From Campylobacter sp. 2014D-0216 (GTDB lineage Bacteria > Campylobacterota > Campylobacteria > Campylobacterales > Campylobacteraceae), in assembly GCF_014931215.1 (NCBI RefSeq), contig NZ_CP063089.1, positions 992,001 through 1,056,000 of the forward strand: a stretch of 64,000 nt of DNA, written 5' to 3'. The translations under genes and the position numbers were made by a program. This document shows, in pieces, positions 11,087-19,994 of the stretch; position 1 is the first letter of the stretch; each line of letters starts with the position of its first letter. The notes under the pieces are model-generated. The model made no database searches. It was not told where the DNA came from and saw nothing but the letters and a program-made list of their open reading frames with translations.

Positions 11087-11092
11087 TATAAT
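11087..11092 (+). promoter_or_regulatory. Putative bamD-lon -10 box
   Basis: TATAAT 32 bases before the bamD start, in the ~180-base divergent region between fliW and bamD. This is a full consensus -10 and the only one I could find there in this orientation. The rest of that region is AT-rich with no other clear structure. Confidence 0.6.
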
Positions 11093-11123
11093 TATAAATT
11101 ATTAAATTTACAAGGTGATATAT

Positions 11124-11780
11124 ATGAAAAAAAATTTTATTTTTTCGCTTATAATAATAGGATTATTCTTAGGGGCATGCAGTTCTAAAAAAGCAGAAGA
11201 TTTATATAATCTTAGTTCTATGGAGTGGTATCAACAAATCATTAAAGATTTACAAGAAAAAAATCTTGAAGCAGCTGATAAGCACTATACTTCCATGGCA
11301 GCTGAACATATTGCTGATCCTTTACTAGAACAAACTTTGCTTATCTTAGCACAAGCTCATATTAATGAAGAAGAATATGAAATGGCAAATTTTTATCTTG
11401 ATGAATATTTAAATAAATTTGGTGATTCTAAAAATATCGCATACATAAGATATTTAAAAATCAAAGCTAAATTTGACTCTTTTGCGGTTCCAAATCGCAA
11501 TCAAGCATTAATGCTTAAAACCATAGAAGAAATCAAAGAGTACAACCAAAACTATCCTAATGTACAATATAATGATCTCATTGACACCATGTTAACCAAA
11601 TTTAATCTTGCGGTTTTTTATCTTGATACAAGCATTGCAAAATTGTATGAAAAAAAAGATAGAGAACAAAGTTATGAAATTTATAAGCAAAAAATAGAAA
11701 ATTCCGATTTTAACACAATCGAAATGATCAAACCAGAACTTCCATGGTATAGAAAAATATTTGAAGAAGGTATAATGTAA
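11124..11780 (+). CDS. bamD: Outer membrane assembly lipoprotein BamD (ComL-like)
   Basis: Lipoprotein of the BAM complex, which inserts beta-barrel proteins (including autotransporters such as the one at 35733) in the outer membrane. The signal ends in the lipobox LGAC (FSLIIIGLFLGACSSKK), giving lipidation at the Cys. After it come TPR-like helical pairs (LLILAQAHINEEEYEMANFYLDEYL and similar). I chose the ATG at 11124, with AAGG 8 bases upstream, over the GTG three codons earlier, which overlaps that site. The protein is then 218 residues. The stop overlaps the lon start (TAATG). Confidence 0.87.
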   Translation: MKKNFIFSLIIIGLFLGACSSKKAEDLYNLSSMEWYQQIIKDLQEKNLEAADKHYTSMAAEHIADPLLEQTLLILAQAHINEEEYEMANFYLDEYLNKFGDSKNIAYIRYLKIKAKFDSFAVPNRNQALMLKTIEEIKEYNQNYPNVQYNDLIDTMLTKFNLAVFYLDTSIAKLYEKKDREQSYEIYKQKIENSDFNTIEMIKPELPWYRKIFEEGIM

Positions 11781-14155
11781 TGAAACTAGAAAATACTCAA
11801 AATTATCCAGCAAAACTTCCCGTACTTGTAGAAGATGAGCTTTTTTTATACCCTTTTATGATTACACCAATTTTTTTAAATGATATGCAAAACATCAAAG
11901 CTTTAGATACTGCTTTGCAAAATGAAAGCATGATCTTTGTTGCACCTTCAAAGATTGAAGGTGGACGTGGCTTTGATGATATTTATGACTGTGGGGTGAT
12001 TGGAACAATCATGAGAAAAGTTCCACTACCCGATGGTAGGATTAAAATTTTATTTCAAGGTTATGCTAAAGCTAAAATCGTAGATAAAATTTCAGATGAT
12101 CCTTTATTTGCCTTAGTAGATTTAATCCATCAAGAGCCTATTTGCAATACAAAAAAAGAAGCTATTATTGAAGTGGTCAGAGAAAAAGCTAAAGCTTTAT
12201 CTACGGTTAGCCATTATTTTCCACCTGATCTTTTACGAACTATAGAAGAAGATGTTGAACCTAGTAGAATTTGTGATTTGATACTCAATTCTATCAAAAT
12301 CAAAAAACAACAAGCTTATGAGTTTTTCATTGAAACTAATTTAGAAACCAAACTATTAAATTTGATCGATTATTTAGCTAAAGAAATTGAAGCAAATAAA
12401 ATTCAAAAAGAAATCAAAAATAAAGTTCATTCTAAAATAGATAAAGTCAATAAAGAATACTTCCTAAAAGAACAGCTCAAGCAAATTCAAAGAGAGCTTG
12501 GAAGTGATATACAAAAAGAAAGCGAAGTGGAAGAATACAACAAAAAGCTAGAAAAGAAAAAAGCTTTTATGTATGAAGATGCTTACAAAGAGATCAAAAA
12601 ACAAATTCAAAAATACGAAAGAATTCATCAAGACAATTCAGAAGCATCTATGGTGCAAACTTACATTGAAACCGTTTTAGATATACCTTTTGAACACTCT
12701 TCAAAGAAAAAACTTAACTTAAAAGATGTATCCTTACAACTCAATAGCGACCACTATGCTCTAGAAAAACCAAAAGATCGCATTGAGGAGTATTTTGCAG
12801 TAAAAGAGCTTTTGGAAAAACGTAAAATCAAAGACAGAGATGGTGCAAAGGTTATTTTATGTTTAGTAGGTCCTCCGGGCGTTGGTAAAACCTCTTTGGC
12901 TAATTCAGTTGCCAAGGCATTAAAAAGGGAATTAGTCCGCATAGCCTTAGGTGGCTTAGAAGATGTAAATGAACTAAGAGGACACAGAAGAACCTATATA
13001 GGAGCAATGCCAGGGCGTATTATACAAGGGCTAATAGAAGCAAAACAAAGCAATCCTGTGGTTGTACTTGATGAGATTGATAAACTAAGTCGTAATCACA
13101 GAGGAGATCCAAGTGCGGTTTTACTTGAAATTTTAGATCCTGAACAAAATACAAAATTTAGGGATTATTACTTAAATTTCAACATTGACCTAAGTAAAAT
13201 CATCTTTATTGCTACTGCAAATGATGCAAGTTTAATTCCACCTGCACTAAAAGATAGAATGGAATTTATTGAGCTTAGTTCTTATACTCCACAAGAAAAA
13301 TTCCAAATAGCAAAAAACTATCTCATACCTGATGAAATAAAAAAACACGGATTAAAAGAAAATGAAATTAGCTTTGATGATGAAGCTATAGAATTAATAG
13401 TCACTGAATACACAAGAGAATCAGGTGTAAGAAATTTAAGAAGAAAAGTTGCAGAAGTATGCAGAAAATGTGTCAAAAAACTTTTACTAGAAGATGACAC
13501 TAGTATTCAAATCACTACCCAAAATCTCAAAGATTTTTTAAATAAAAAAGTTTTTGAGATCGAAAAACATGAAAAAGAAAATAAAATAGGACAAGTCAAC
13601 GGTCTAGCATGGACCGCAGTAGGTGGTGATGTACTAAAAATCGAAGCGATTAAAATTAAAGGTAAAGGCGAATTAACCCTTACAGGAAGCTTGGGTGATG
13701 TGATGAAAGAATCAGCAAAAATTGCCCAAAGTCTTATTAAAAATTTAATCGATGAGGGGCAAATTAAAGCACCAAAAAATCTTTCCTATAAAGAAGATGA
13801 AAGCATTTACAATCAATACAATCTTCACATTCATGTACCAGATGGCGCCACACCAAAAGATGGACCAAGCGCGGGTATTACTATCACCACTGCCATTGCA
13901 TCAATTTTTAGCGATAAAAAAGTTCGATCAGATGTAGCAATGACTGGAGAAATCGACCTAATGGGAAATGTCTTACCAATAGGAGGCTTAAAAGAAAAAT
14001 TAATCGCCGCATACAAAGCAGATATTAAAACAGCTATCATTCCACACAAAAATTACGAGAGAGATTTAAAAGATATTCCTGAAGAAGTAGTTAAAAATAT
14101 GAAAATTATAGGTGTGAAGACTTTAAGTGAAGTTTTAAAAATAGCTCTTGTATAA
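11780..14155 (+). CDS. lon: ATP-dependent protease Lon
   Basis: A 791-residue cytoplasmic protease of damaged and regulatory proteins. The N-terminal substrate-binding domain starts KLPVLVEDELFLYPFMITP, and a coiled-coil linker runs to about residue 300. The AAA+ module has Walker A GPPGVGKT at 364-371 and Walker B VVVLDEIDKL. The C-terminal protease domain has the Ser-Lys dyad, Ser697 in DGPSAG and Lys740 in GGLKEK. Length and motifs are complete. It is translationally coupled to bamD by a one-base overlap and ends at a hairpin shared with the convergent cetA. Confidence 0.97.
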   Translation: MKLENTQNYPAKLPVLVEDELFLYPFMITPIFLNDMQNIKALDTALQNESMIFVAPSKIEGGRGFDDIYDCGVIGTIMRKVPLPDGRIKILFQGYAKAKIVDKISDDPLFALVDLIHQEPICNTKKEAIIEVVREKAKALSTVSHYFPPDLLRTIEEDVEPSRICDLILNSIKIKKQQAYEFFIETNLETKLLNLIDYLAKEIEANKIQKEIKNKVHSKIDKVNKEYFLKEQLKQIQRELGSDIQKESEVEEYNKKLEKKKAFMYEDAYKEIKKQIQKYERIHQDNSEASMVQTYIETVLDIPFEHSSKKKLNLKDVSLQLNSDHYALEKPKDRIEEYFAVKELLEKRKIKDRDGAKVILCLVGPPGVGKTSLANSVAKALKRELVRIALGGLEDVNELRGHRRTYIGAMPGRIIQGLIEAKQSNPVVVLDEIDKLSRNHRGDPSAVLLEILDPEQNTKFRDYYLNFNIDLSKIIFIATANDASLIPPALKDRMEFIELSSYTPQEKFQIAKNYLIPDEIKKHGLKENEISFDDEAIELIVTEYTRESGVRNLRRKVAEVCRKCVKKLLLEDDTSIQITTQNLKDFLNKKVFEIEKHEKENKIGQVNGLAWTAVGGDVLKIEAIKIKGKGELTLTGSLGDVMKESAKIAQSLIKNLIDEGQIKAPKNLSYKEDESIYNQYNLHIHVPDGATPKDGPSAGITITTAIASIFSDKKVRSDVAMTGEIDLMGNVLPIGGLKEKLIAAYKADIKTAIIPHKNYERDLKDIPEEVVKNMKIIGVKTLSEVLKIALV

Positions 14156-14158
14156 GTA

Positions 14159-14186
14159 AAACTAGAAGCTCTTAAGCTTCTAGTTT
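14159..14186. terminator. Bidirectional terminator between lon and cetA
   Basis: AAACTAGAAGCT (14159-14170) and AGCTTCTAGTTT (14175-14186) form a perfect 12-bp stem with a four-base loop. Each side ends in a short T run in its own reading direction. It sits between two convergent genes; the loop contains the cetA stop codon and one arm is cetA coding sequence. Confidence 0.75.
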
Positions 14187-15545
14187 ATCCATGATAATCT
14201 TACTTTCTTTTTCTAATTCTTGTATGTCGCCTATAATGCAATCATAATCATTTTTACTTATATTATCTTTCTTAGAAAGCTCAACTGCTTTATTTGCAAC
14301 ATTTTGTATCAACTGACTTTTAGCTTCTAACTCTCTAGGTGGAATCAAAGGACAGAAAATGCTTTTTGCATCTTCATCTTTACATAAAGTAGAAATAGGA
14401 TCTAAATTTTGAAGTCTATCTTGAGAACCATTAAGTGTTAAATATACATCAGATTTATATAAAATATGATCTATCTTCATAGCAGAAAGAGTTAAATCTG
14501 AAGCAAAGCTAACAAAATCTTCCCCTAAACGCAAGCTTTTATCTTCAAGATCTTTAAATGCTTGACTAAAGTCCAAAATTTTCGCATCAGAAGAGCTTGC
14601 AATACCATAAACCTTTTCACTATTTTCTTGTATTGATCCAATTTCTTGATTCATAACTTGAATCGCTAGAGTAATCTCACCTGTTGCTTTTTGAGTTTTT
14701 TCAGCAAGTTGTCTCACCTCATCAGCAACCACCGCAAAACCACGTCCATGCTCTCCTGCTCTAGCAGCTTCTATAGCAGCATTTAAAGCAAGTAAATTAG
14801 TTTGATCTGCAATATCTCTAATAACTTCAACAATTGCATTGATATTTTGTGAGTTAGAAGCAAAAGTATCTACAGCATTTTTACTTTCATTTGCAACTTG
14901 CATCATAAATCCTATAGACTCTTGCAAACCACCAATCTCAATACCATTTTTTTGCGCAGTATCAGAAATAAGCTTCACATCTTGAAAAACTCTTCTCATA
15001 AGTTTAATGATTGCATTAAGATTAGTAGATAATTTTAGCAAGTTTTGATTTTGACTGTTTAGGCTTAAATCCATAAGCTCTCTAGATAGTGCATTTTTAA
15101 ACACCATTTTACCAGTCTTTTCTATTTCATCTAAAGCTTTATTAATAAAGTTGATATTATGCACAAAAATACCTTTTAAGCCCTCAGGAATAGCTCTTCT
15201 AAAATACTCACCTTTTTGTGAACAAGCAATTGAAGTATTAATTTCTCTTAAATAAGCTTCTAGGCCATCTATGGTATTATTAAGATTGTCTGCAATTTCT
15301 TTAAATTTTTTATTGTAACATTTGATATAAACAATTCTAGAATCAAAATTTCCATTTTTAAGCTCTCTACTAAGATCTAAAATTTTATCACTGAATTGTT
15401 CTTCTTTTCTTAAAATAACTAAGGCACATCCAAGCAAAACAAATAAAATCAAAAAAAATCCAAATGAAACATGCTCTGCAAAATACAAAGAGCTCCCACA
15501 AGCCAATATGCTTAAACCAGCACCAATAAGTAAAATATTTTTCAT
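14172..15545 (-). CDS. cetA: Methyl-accepting-type energy taxis transducer CetA
   Basis: A 457-residue chemoreceptor without a periplasmic sensor domain. Two closely spaced membrane helices (residues ~1-45) are followed by a HAMP-like linker ([18 protein letters not shown]) and a long coiled-coil signalling domain. The hairpin tip reads [20 protein letters not shown], then [21 protein letters not shown]. In C. jejuni CetA has no ligand domain and signals through the PAS protein CetB; both length and layout match. The neighbours upstream are two CetB/CetC-type PAS proteins. AAAGGA precedes the ATG. Order here is PAS-PAS-transducer. Confidence 0.87.
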   Translation of the reverse strand: MKNILLIGAGLSILACGSSLYFAEHVSFGFFLILFVLLGCALVILRKEEQFSDKILDLSRELKNGNFDSRIVYIKCYNKKFKEIADNLNNTIDGLEAYLREINTSIACSQKGEYFRRAIPEGLKGIFVHNINFINKALDEIEKTGKMVFKNALSRELMDLSLNSQNQNLLKLSTNLNAIIKLMRRVFQDVKLISDTAQKNGIEIGGLQESIGFMMQVANESKNAVDTFASNSQNINAIVEVIRDIADQTNLLALNAAIEAARAGEHGRGFAVVADEVRQLAEKTQKATGEITLAIQVMNQEIGSIQENSEKVYGIASSSDAKILDFSQAFKDLEDKSLRLGEDFVSFASDLTLSAMKIDHILYKSDVYLTLNGSQDRLQNLDPISTLCKDEDAKSIFCPLIPPRELEAKSQLIQNVANKAVELSKKDNISKNDYDCIIGDIQELEKESKIIMDKLEA

Positions 15546-15560
15546 TAAAAATCCTTTTAA

Positions 15561-16052
15561 TTATTTTTGGATACTCATCATTAATTCATTATAAGTCATT
15601 CCGTAAGATTTCACCACTGCATTTAGTTCCTCAAGCCCTGCTTTTATACCATTATCCTTTTCTTTTCTCAAAAGAACTTTATAAATTTCCTCAATTGTTT
15701 TTACGGCTTCTATTTTCGGTTTTCTTCTCACCGAATAATAATTTAAAATATTTCCACTTGCATCACACGAAGCAGTAACATTTGCAAATACCCAGTAATA
15801 ATCATTGAATTTTGTTTTATTTTTAACAAAAGCAAAAACTTCTTTTTTCTGCTGGATATTATCCCATAAATATTTAAAAACCGTCCTAGGCATGTCTGCA
15901 TGACGCATAATGCTGTGGGGTTTATATAAAATCTCATCGATTTTATAATCAGAGTAATTTAAAAAATCCTCATTAGCATAGATAATCTCACCTCTTAAGT
16001 TTGTCTTTGATGTAATCAAAACATCTGAAGTTAAAACTTTTTCCGAAGACAT
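15561..16052 (-). CDS. cetB: PAS-domain energy taxis protein, CetB/CetC type
   Basis: A 163-residue single PAS-domain protein, related to the sensory part of Aer and expected to bind FAD. It shows DVLITSKTNLRGEIIYANED, PHSIMRHADMPRTVFKYLWD and DYYWVFANVTA, the Aer-type PAS pattern. In C. jejuni CetB passes redox signals to CetA. Sixteen bases separate it from cetA. The start follows AAGGGG, and a TATAAT box is seen upstream. Which of the two PAS genes is CetB and which CetC is decided only by adjacency to cetA, so the names could be swapped. Confidence 0.75.
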   Translation of the reverse strand: MSSEKVLTSDVLITSKTNLRGEIIYANEDFLNYSDYKIDEILYKPHSIMRHADMPRTVFKYLWDNIQQKKEVFAFVKNKTKFNDYYWVFANVTASCDASGNILNYYSVRRKPKIEAVKTIEEIYKVLLRKEKDNGIKAGLEELNAVVKSYGMTYNELMMSIQK

Positions 16053-16086
16053 ATACAGCCCCTTAGTTCAAAATTAAAAGTGTGTG

Positions 16087-16092
16087 ATTATA
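16087..16092 (-). promoter_or_regulatory. Putative promoter for cetB-cetA
   Basis: TATAAT on the minus strand, about 35 bases before the cetB ATG, inside the 83-base gap after cetC. It suggests that cetB-cetA can be transcribed independently of cetC. Seen by consensus match only. Confidence 0.5.
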
Positions 16093-16135
16093 TCTCAAAC
16101 GAAAAAAATATTTTTTAAATAATTTTTTATCAAAT

Positions 16136-16627
16136 TCATTTTTGTAGCTCTAAAATGAGCTGATTATAACTCATACCATAAGAATTTACTATTTTTACGA
16201 GCTCATCAACCCCTGCTTTAATACCACCATTTTGCTCAGCCTCTAAAAGAATTTTATACACTTGCTCTATAGTGGGTATAGCTTCTCTTTTAGGTTTTCT
16301 TCTAACCGAATAATAATTAATAATATTCCCTTGCGAATCAAAAGAAGCTGTAACATTTGTAAAAACCCAGTAATAATCATTTTGCTTGGTTTTATTTTTT
16401 ACAAAAGCAAATATTTCCTTGCCATCTTGTATATAATCCCATAAGCACTTAAAAACTGTTTTTGGCATATCAGGATGACGAACGATATTATGTGGTTTAT
16501 ATAAAATTTCCTGCATTTTATAACCCGCATATTTTAAAAAATCATCATTAGCATATATAATATCGCCCTTTAAATCTGTTTTAGAGGTTATGAGTGTATC
16601 TGGCTCTAGAATTTTTTCTCGCGACAT
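16136..16627 (-). CDS. cetC: PAS-domain energy taxis protein, CetC/CetB type
   Basis: A second 163-residue PAS protein, closely similar along its whole length to the one downstream (shared DTLITSKTDLKGDIIYANDD, FAFVKNKTK, NDYYWVF, YYSVRRKPK). Two in-frame ATGs lie six bases apart. I take the second (16625-16627) because AAGG lies at proper distance from it and the resulting MSREK start lines up with MSSEK of its partner. Being first in the cet run, with its own TATAAT box, it may be expressed with or apart from cetB-cetA. The pair looks like a tandem duplication. Confidence 0.75.
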   Translation of the reverse strand: MSREKILEPDTLITSKTDLKGDIIYANDDFLKYAGYKMQEILYKPHNIVRHPDMPKTVFKCLWDYIQDGKEIFAFVKNKTKQNDYYWVFTNVTASFDSQGNIINYYSVRRKPKREAIPTIEQVYKILLEAEQNGGIKAGVDELVKIVNSYGMSYNQLILELQK

Positions 16628-16660
16628 TGACATCCTTAATTGTGATTTTATTTATAATGC

Positions 16661-16666
16661 ATTATA
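16661..16666 (-). promoter_or_regulatory. Putative cetC promoter
   Basis: TATAAT on the minus strand, about 34 bases before the chosen cetC start and just after the ilvA stop. It overlaps a 12-base palindrome, ATAATGCATTAT at 16654-16665, that could be a regulator site or chance in AT-rich DNA. Confidence 0.5.
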
Positions 16667-16675
16667 TTTCATTTA

Positions 16676-17887
16676 TTATAAAATTTCGTTAAAATTAAAT
16701 CCCTTTTCAAAAAGAATTTTTCGAACCAATTCTTGATGTTCTTTACCCTTTGTCTCTAAAGTGATAGAAATCATTGCATCGCCGTAGTCTAATTTAGTAG
16801 AAAATCTATCATAATCAATTTTGACTATATTTGCTTTAGCTTCTTTTATAGCATCACTTAAGGCACTCAATGCCCCTGGTTTATCGATTAAGGTTACATT
16901 AATGTGCATTTTTCTAAAGGCTTTAAATAAACCTTTTTCTATGATGATATTTAGCATTTGCACATCGATATTACCACCACTTAAAATCACACCAATTTTC
17001 TTATGCTCTTTTAAATTTATCTTTTTATGCAATAATGCAGCTACCGCTGAAGCTCCTGCGCCCTCAACGGTTAGTTTATGTTTTTCAAGCAAATACAACA
17101 CCGCATTTGCAATTTCCTCATCATCTACTTGGATAAAATCATCCACACACTCAAGAATAATATCAAAGTTGATTTTATTCACATCACGCACCGCAATACC
17201 ATCAGCTATAGTTCTAACTGATTTTGAATTAATAATTTGTTTATTTTTATAACTTTCATACATTGCAGGAGCACCCTTAGCGCTCACTCCTATGACTTTT
17301 ATATTGGGATTAATTTGCTTTGCAGCACTTGCTACACCACTAATTAAACCCCCACCTCCAACTGGTGCTAGTATCATATCTAAATCGCTAATCTCATCAA
17401 GCATTTCAAGCATCAAAGTACCCTGTCCTGCCATAATGCTTTCGTTTTCAAAAGGATGGATAAAATTTAAATTATACTCTTTGGCATAATTTAATGCATA
17501 AGCATAAGCCTCATCAAAGTTATCACCCTTTAAAATCACCTTTGCACCTAAATTTTTAGTCGCACTTACTTTTAACAAAGGGGTTGCCTCAGGCATTACA
17601 ATCACTGCCTCTATACCAAATTTTCTTGCACTAATAGCTACGCCTTGTGCGTGATTTCCTGCACTAGCAGCAATCACACCTGCTTGTTTTTGCTCATTAG
17701 ATAAATTAGCTATTGTATTATATGCACCTCGAATTTTATAAGCGCCTGTTTTTTGCAAATTCTCGCACTTTAAAAATATATCTGCATTTAAATATTCACT
17801 TAAAAATGAAGAATGCACAAAAGGAGTTTTTAATACAAAATCTGCGATCTTTTGCTTAGCTTGATAAATTTTATTTAATTCAATCAT
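16676..17887 (-). CDS. ilvA: Threonine dehydratase (threonine ammonia-lyase)
   Basis: PLP enzyme that converts threonine to 2-oxobutyrate, the entry to isoleucine. Using the ATG at 17885-17887 after AAAAGG the protein has 403 residues. The open frame extends 24 codons upstream, but that part overlaps the preceding gene. Lys51 in KTGAYKIRGAYN is the PLP lysine. SAGNHAQGVA and GGGGLISG bind the cofactor. The C-terminal ~75 residues (INVTLIDKPGALSALSDAIK) form an ACT-like domain, as in biosynthetic and catabolic short forms. Functionally linked to ilvC at 2430-3452. Confidence 0.93.
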   Translation of the reverse strand: MIELNKIYQAKQKIADFVLKTPFVHSSFLSEYLNADIFLKCENLQKTGAYKIRGAYNTIANLSNEQKQAGVIAASAGNHAQGVAISARKFGIEAVIVMPEATPLLKVSATKNLGAKVILKGDNFDEAYAYALNYAKEYNLNFIHPFENESIMAGQGTLMLEMLDEISDLDMILAPVGGGGLISGVASAAKQINPNIKVIGVSAKGAPAMYESYKNKQIINSKSVRTIADGIAVRDVNKINFDIILECVDDFIQVDDEEIANAVLYLLEKHKLTVEGAGASAVAALLHKKINLKEHKKIGVILSGGNIDVQMLNIIIEKGLFKAFRKMHINVTLIDKPGALSALSDAIKEAKANIVKIDYDRFSTKLDYGDAMISITLETKGKEHQELVRKILFEKGFNFNEIL

Positions 17888-17892
17888 GGATT

Positions 17893-18282
17893 TTACCTTT
17901 TTTGTAGTTCGATTTTTATACAACGATCTTGAACGCAATTTATACCATATTTTTGACATTTTTGCATGATTTCATCATTCATAATACCAAGTTGCATCCA
18001 AAAATTCTTAATATTTTTCGCCAAAAGATCTTCAAAAAGTTCATTAGCATAACTTGCCTTTCGAAACATTACAACTGTATCAATTTCATCAGGAATTTCT
18101 TTTAAACTTCGGTAAACCTTTTCGTTTAAAATAAAATCTTCTTTAGGGTAAATAGGATAAATCTTATAGTTTAAATTTTGTAAATACTGGCTTACAAAAT
18201 GCGAAGCCTTTGTTTTGTTAGGACTAAGCCCTACTACTGCGATATTTTGCATAGAGCTTAGTATTTTTTCTATCTCATACAA
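17893..18282 (-). CDS. CoA-binding domain protein (YccU type)
   Basis: A 129-residue single-domain protein with the CoA-binding Rossmann pattern: IAVVGLSPNKTKASHFVSQY near the start, YKIYPIYPKED, then PDEIDTVVMFRK and KNFWMQLGIMNDE with a late Cys. YccU-type proteins bind CoA in structures but have no agreed role. It lies five bases ahead of ilvA and is probably co-transcribed with it. Confidence 0.85.
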   Translation of the reverse strand: MYEIEKILSSMQNIAVVGLSPNKTKASHFVSQYLQNLNYKIYPIYPKEDFILNEKVYRSLKEIPDEIDTVVMFRKASYANELFEDLLAKNIKNFWMQLGIMNDEIMQKCQKYGINCVQDRCIKIELQKR

Positions 18283-18321
18283 TGCTTTTCCTTTTTTTAA
18301 AGCATTGTATCTAAAATTATA

Positions 18322-19503
18322 TTAACAAGTAGATTTTTTAACAATTAATAAATAATATAAAGCCATAGCAATGGCAACTAAAACTATACAAAGTGCATAA
18401 ACATTAGCAAAACCTATACTTGGCTCGATAATACCAAGCAAATAAGGGCTTACCCCTATTCCAAAATCTAAAGCAATAAAAAAAGTAGAATTAGCCAAAC
18501 CCATTTTTTCCTTAGGGGCAAGTTTTATAGCCAGAGCTTGAGCGCTTGAAGCTGCATTTGCATAACCCAAGGCACAAAAAATTCCAGCAAGAATAATCAT
18601 CAAAAAGTTTTGCGCAAAAGCAAGTAAAAGCAAACATACTATAAAACTACAAAAAGAAAAAAACATGATAATGTTAGGTCCATACTGATCAAAAACTTTG
18701 CCAGCAATAGGTCTAAACACCATAGAAAAACTCGCATAAACAACAAAAAACATCGAACCAGCAAAGCTTAAATTCAAACTTTGAGTATAAGCACTCATAT
18801 AAGCGATTATTGCTCCAAAAGGACATGCAAAAATAAAAGTCACCAAAGCTAGTCCTAATACTGACTTTTCAAAATAATGATAAATGCTAAATTTTCTTTT
18901 ACCATGATGATGGTGGTGATGTTTTTTAAATCTTCTTACTTTTAAAAAGATCGATAAAATTAAAGCCAAAACTATACTTGCACAGGCAATCAAAAAGCTT
19001 AATTGAAATTCATTGATAGAGTCAAGTTTTATAGCCAAAAAAGGTCCCAAAGCCGAAGTTAAAACTACACTTGTAGCGTAATAACCTATACCAATTCCCC
19101 TTTTATTACTAGGGATAATCCTCGCAATAGCCGCGCCACACGCACAAGAACAAACCCCATAACATGCCCCTGCCAAAAAACGAATTAAAATCAAAAAATA
19201 AATATTATAAAATTTCAAATACATCAAATTCACACACAAATAAACCAAAAGTGAGATAACGATCACTTTTTTAATGTTGATATTGTCAATAATTGAGCCA
19301 AAATAAAGCCTTGAAAGTAAAGCTCCTATAACAAATGCACCCATAATAAGACCTGCTGTGCTAGTTTGAAGATTTAAAACACCTAAAACATAATCTGTAC
19401 AAGATATGGTACTCATATAAAATACAAGACAAATCGCAAAATTAATACCAAAAATACAGAAAAAATTTACATTAAATAAATTATACTTTTTACTAAGACC
19501 CAT
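18322..19503 (-). CDS. MFS transporter (multidrug exporter-like) with a six-His loop
   Basis: A 393-residue inner membrane carrier with 12 predicted helices. The start is the ATG at 19501-19503 after AAAGG; two upstream ATGs in the same frame lie inside the marR gene. Between helices 6 and 7 the cytoplasmic loop reads KVRRFKKHHHHHHGKRKF, six consecutive His encoded at 18904-18921. The first half has SRLYFGSIID and the second RPIAGKVFDQYG, the MFS loop-2 type motifs. Together with the MarR gene 13 bases upstream it looks like a regulated efflux pair. Substrate unknown; the His run may bind metal. Confidence 0.83.
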   Translation of the reverse strand: MGLSKKYNLFNVNFFCIFGINFAICLVFYMSTISCTDYVLGVLNLQTSTAGLIMGAFVIGALLSRLYFGSIIDNINIKKVIVISLLVYLCVNLMYLKFYNIYFLILIRFLAGACYGVCSCACGAAIARIIPSNKRGIGIGYYATSVVLTSALGPFLAIKLDSINEFQLSFLIACASIVLALILSIFLKVRRFKKHHHHHHGKRKFSIYHYFEKSVLGLALVTFIFACPFGAIIAYMSAYTQSLNLSFAGSMFFVVYASFSMVFRPIAGKVFDQYGPNIIMFFSFCSFIVCLLLLAFAQNFLMIILAGIFCALGYANAASSAQALAIKLAPKEKMGLANSTFFIALDFGIGVSPYLLGIIEPSIGFANVYALCIVLVAIAMALYYLLIVKKSTC

Positions 19504-19516
19504 GAAAAAACCTTTC

Positions 19517-19915
19517 TTAAATTTTTTCATTGATATAATCAAGTAATTTTAAAAGCTTTTCTTGATCTTGAATATTCAATATACTTAAAATCTCTTTTTC
19601 GTATTCTCTTATACAAATGTTAGCATCATGATATACTTGCATGCCATTAGTGCTAAGTGTGATGATTTTCTCTCTTTTATCATCAGATTTTAGAAAATCA
19701 ATATACCCAAGTTTTGCTAATTTAGACACCGCTCTTGAAAGCAAAGCTTTATCCATTTGATAATACTCACAAATTGGAGCTAAAGCACTATTTTGATGAT
19801 AATTCAAATAAACAAAAACCCTCCAATCACTCGACTTTAAACCAAAAGGCTCTAAAATTTCATTAATCCTATGGAGTATTTTTCTATTAGTATAAGTAAT
19901 TTTTTGAAAAAAAAT
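19517..19915 (-). CDS. MarR-family transcriptional regulator, start codon unclear
   Basis: Winged-helix repressor-type protein. The recognisable part covers the full MarR fold: NRKILHRINEILEPFGLKSS, DWRVFVYLNYH, the recognition region YYQMDKALLSRAVSKLAKLG and the wing FLKSDDKREKIITLS. No ATG exists in frame. The only TTG (19805-19807) would cut off the first helix. An in-frame ATT at 19913-19915 has AAAGGA seven bases upstream and gives 132 residues, the family's usual size; I use it. Either this gene uses a rare ATT start or it has lost its start. It probably controls the MFS gene that follows. Confidence 0.62.
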   Translation of the reverse strand: MFFQKITYTNRKILHRINEILEPFGLKSSDWRVFVYLNYHQNSALAPICEYYQMDKALLSRAVSKLAKLGYIDFLKSDDKREKIITLSTNGMQVYHDANICIREYEKEILSILNIQDQEKLLKLLDYINEKI

Positions 19916-19994
19916 GAGAAATCCTTTGTAAAAAATTAATTGATTAAATCAACTATTTATATAGTAGCAAAGCTTATATAAATTCTAACTTATA

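Noticed and set aside
11115..11123. GTG start of bamD, three codons before the ATG
   Set aside because: It overlaps the AAGG ribosome binding site of the ATG and would add residues in front of the lipoprotein signal.
17888..17959. Longer N-terminus of threonine dehydratase
   Set aside because: It overlaps the CoA-binding gene and lacks similarity to the family; the ATG at 17887 has its own ribosome binding site.
18904..18921. The six-His run as a cloning tag or vector contamination
   Set aside because: It lies in the middle of a native transporter loop with normal flanks.
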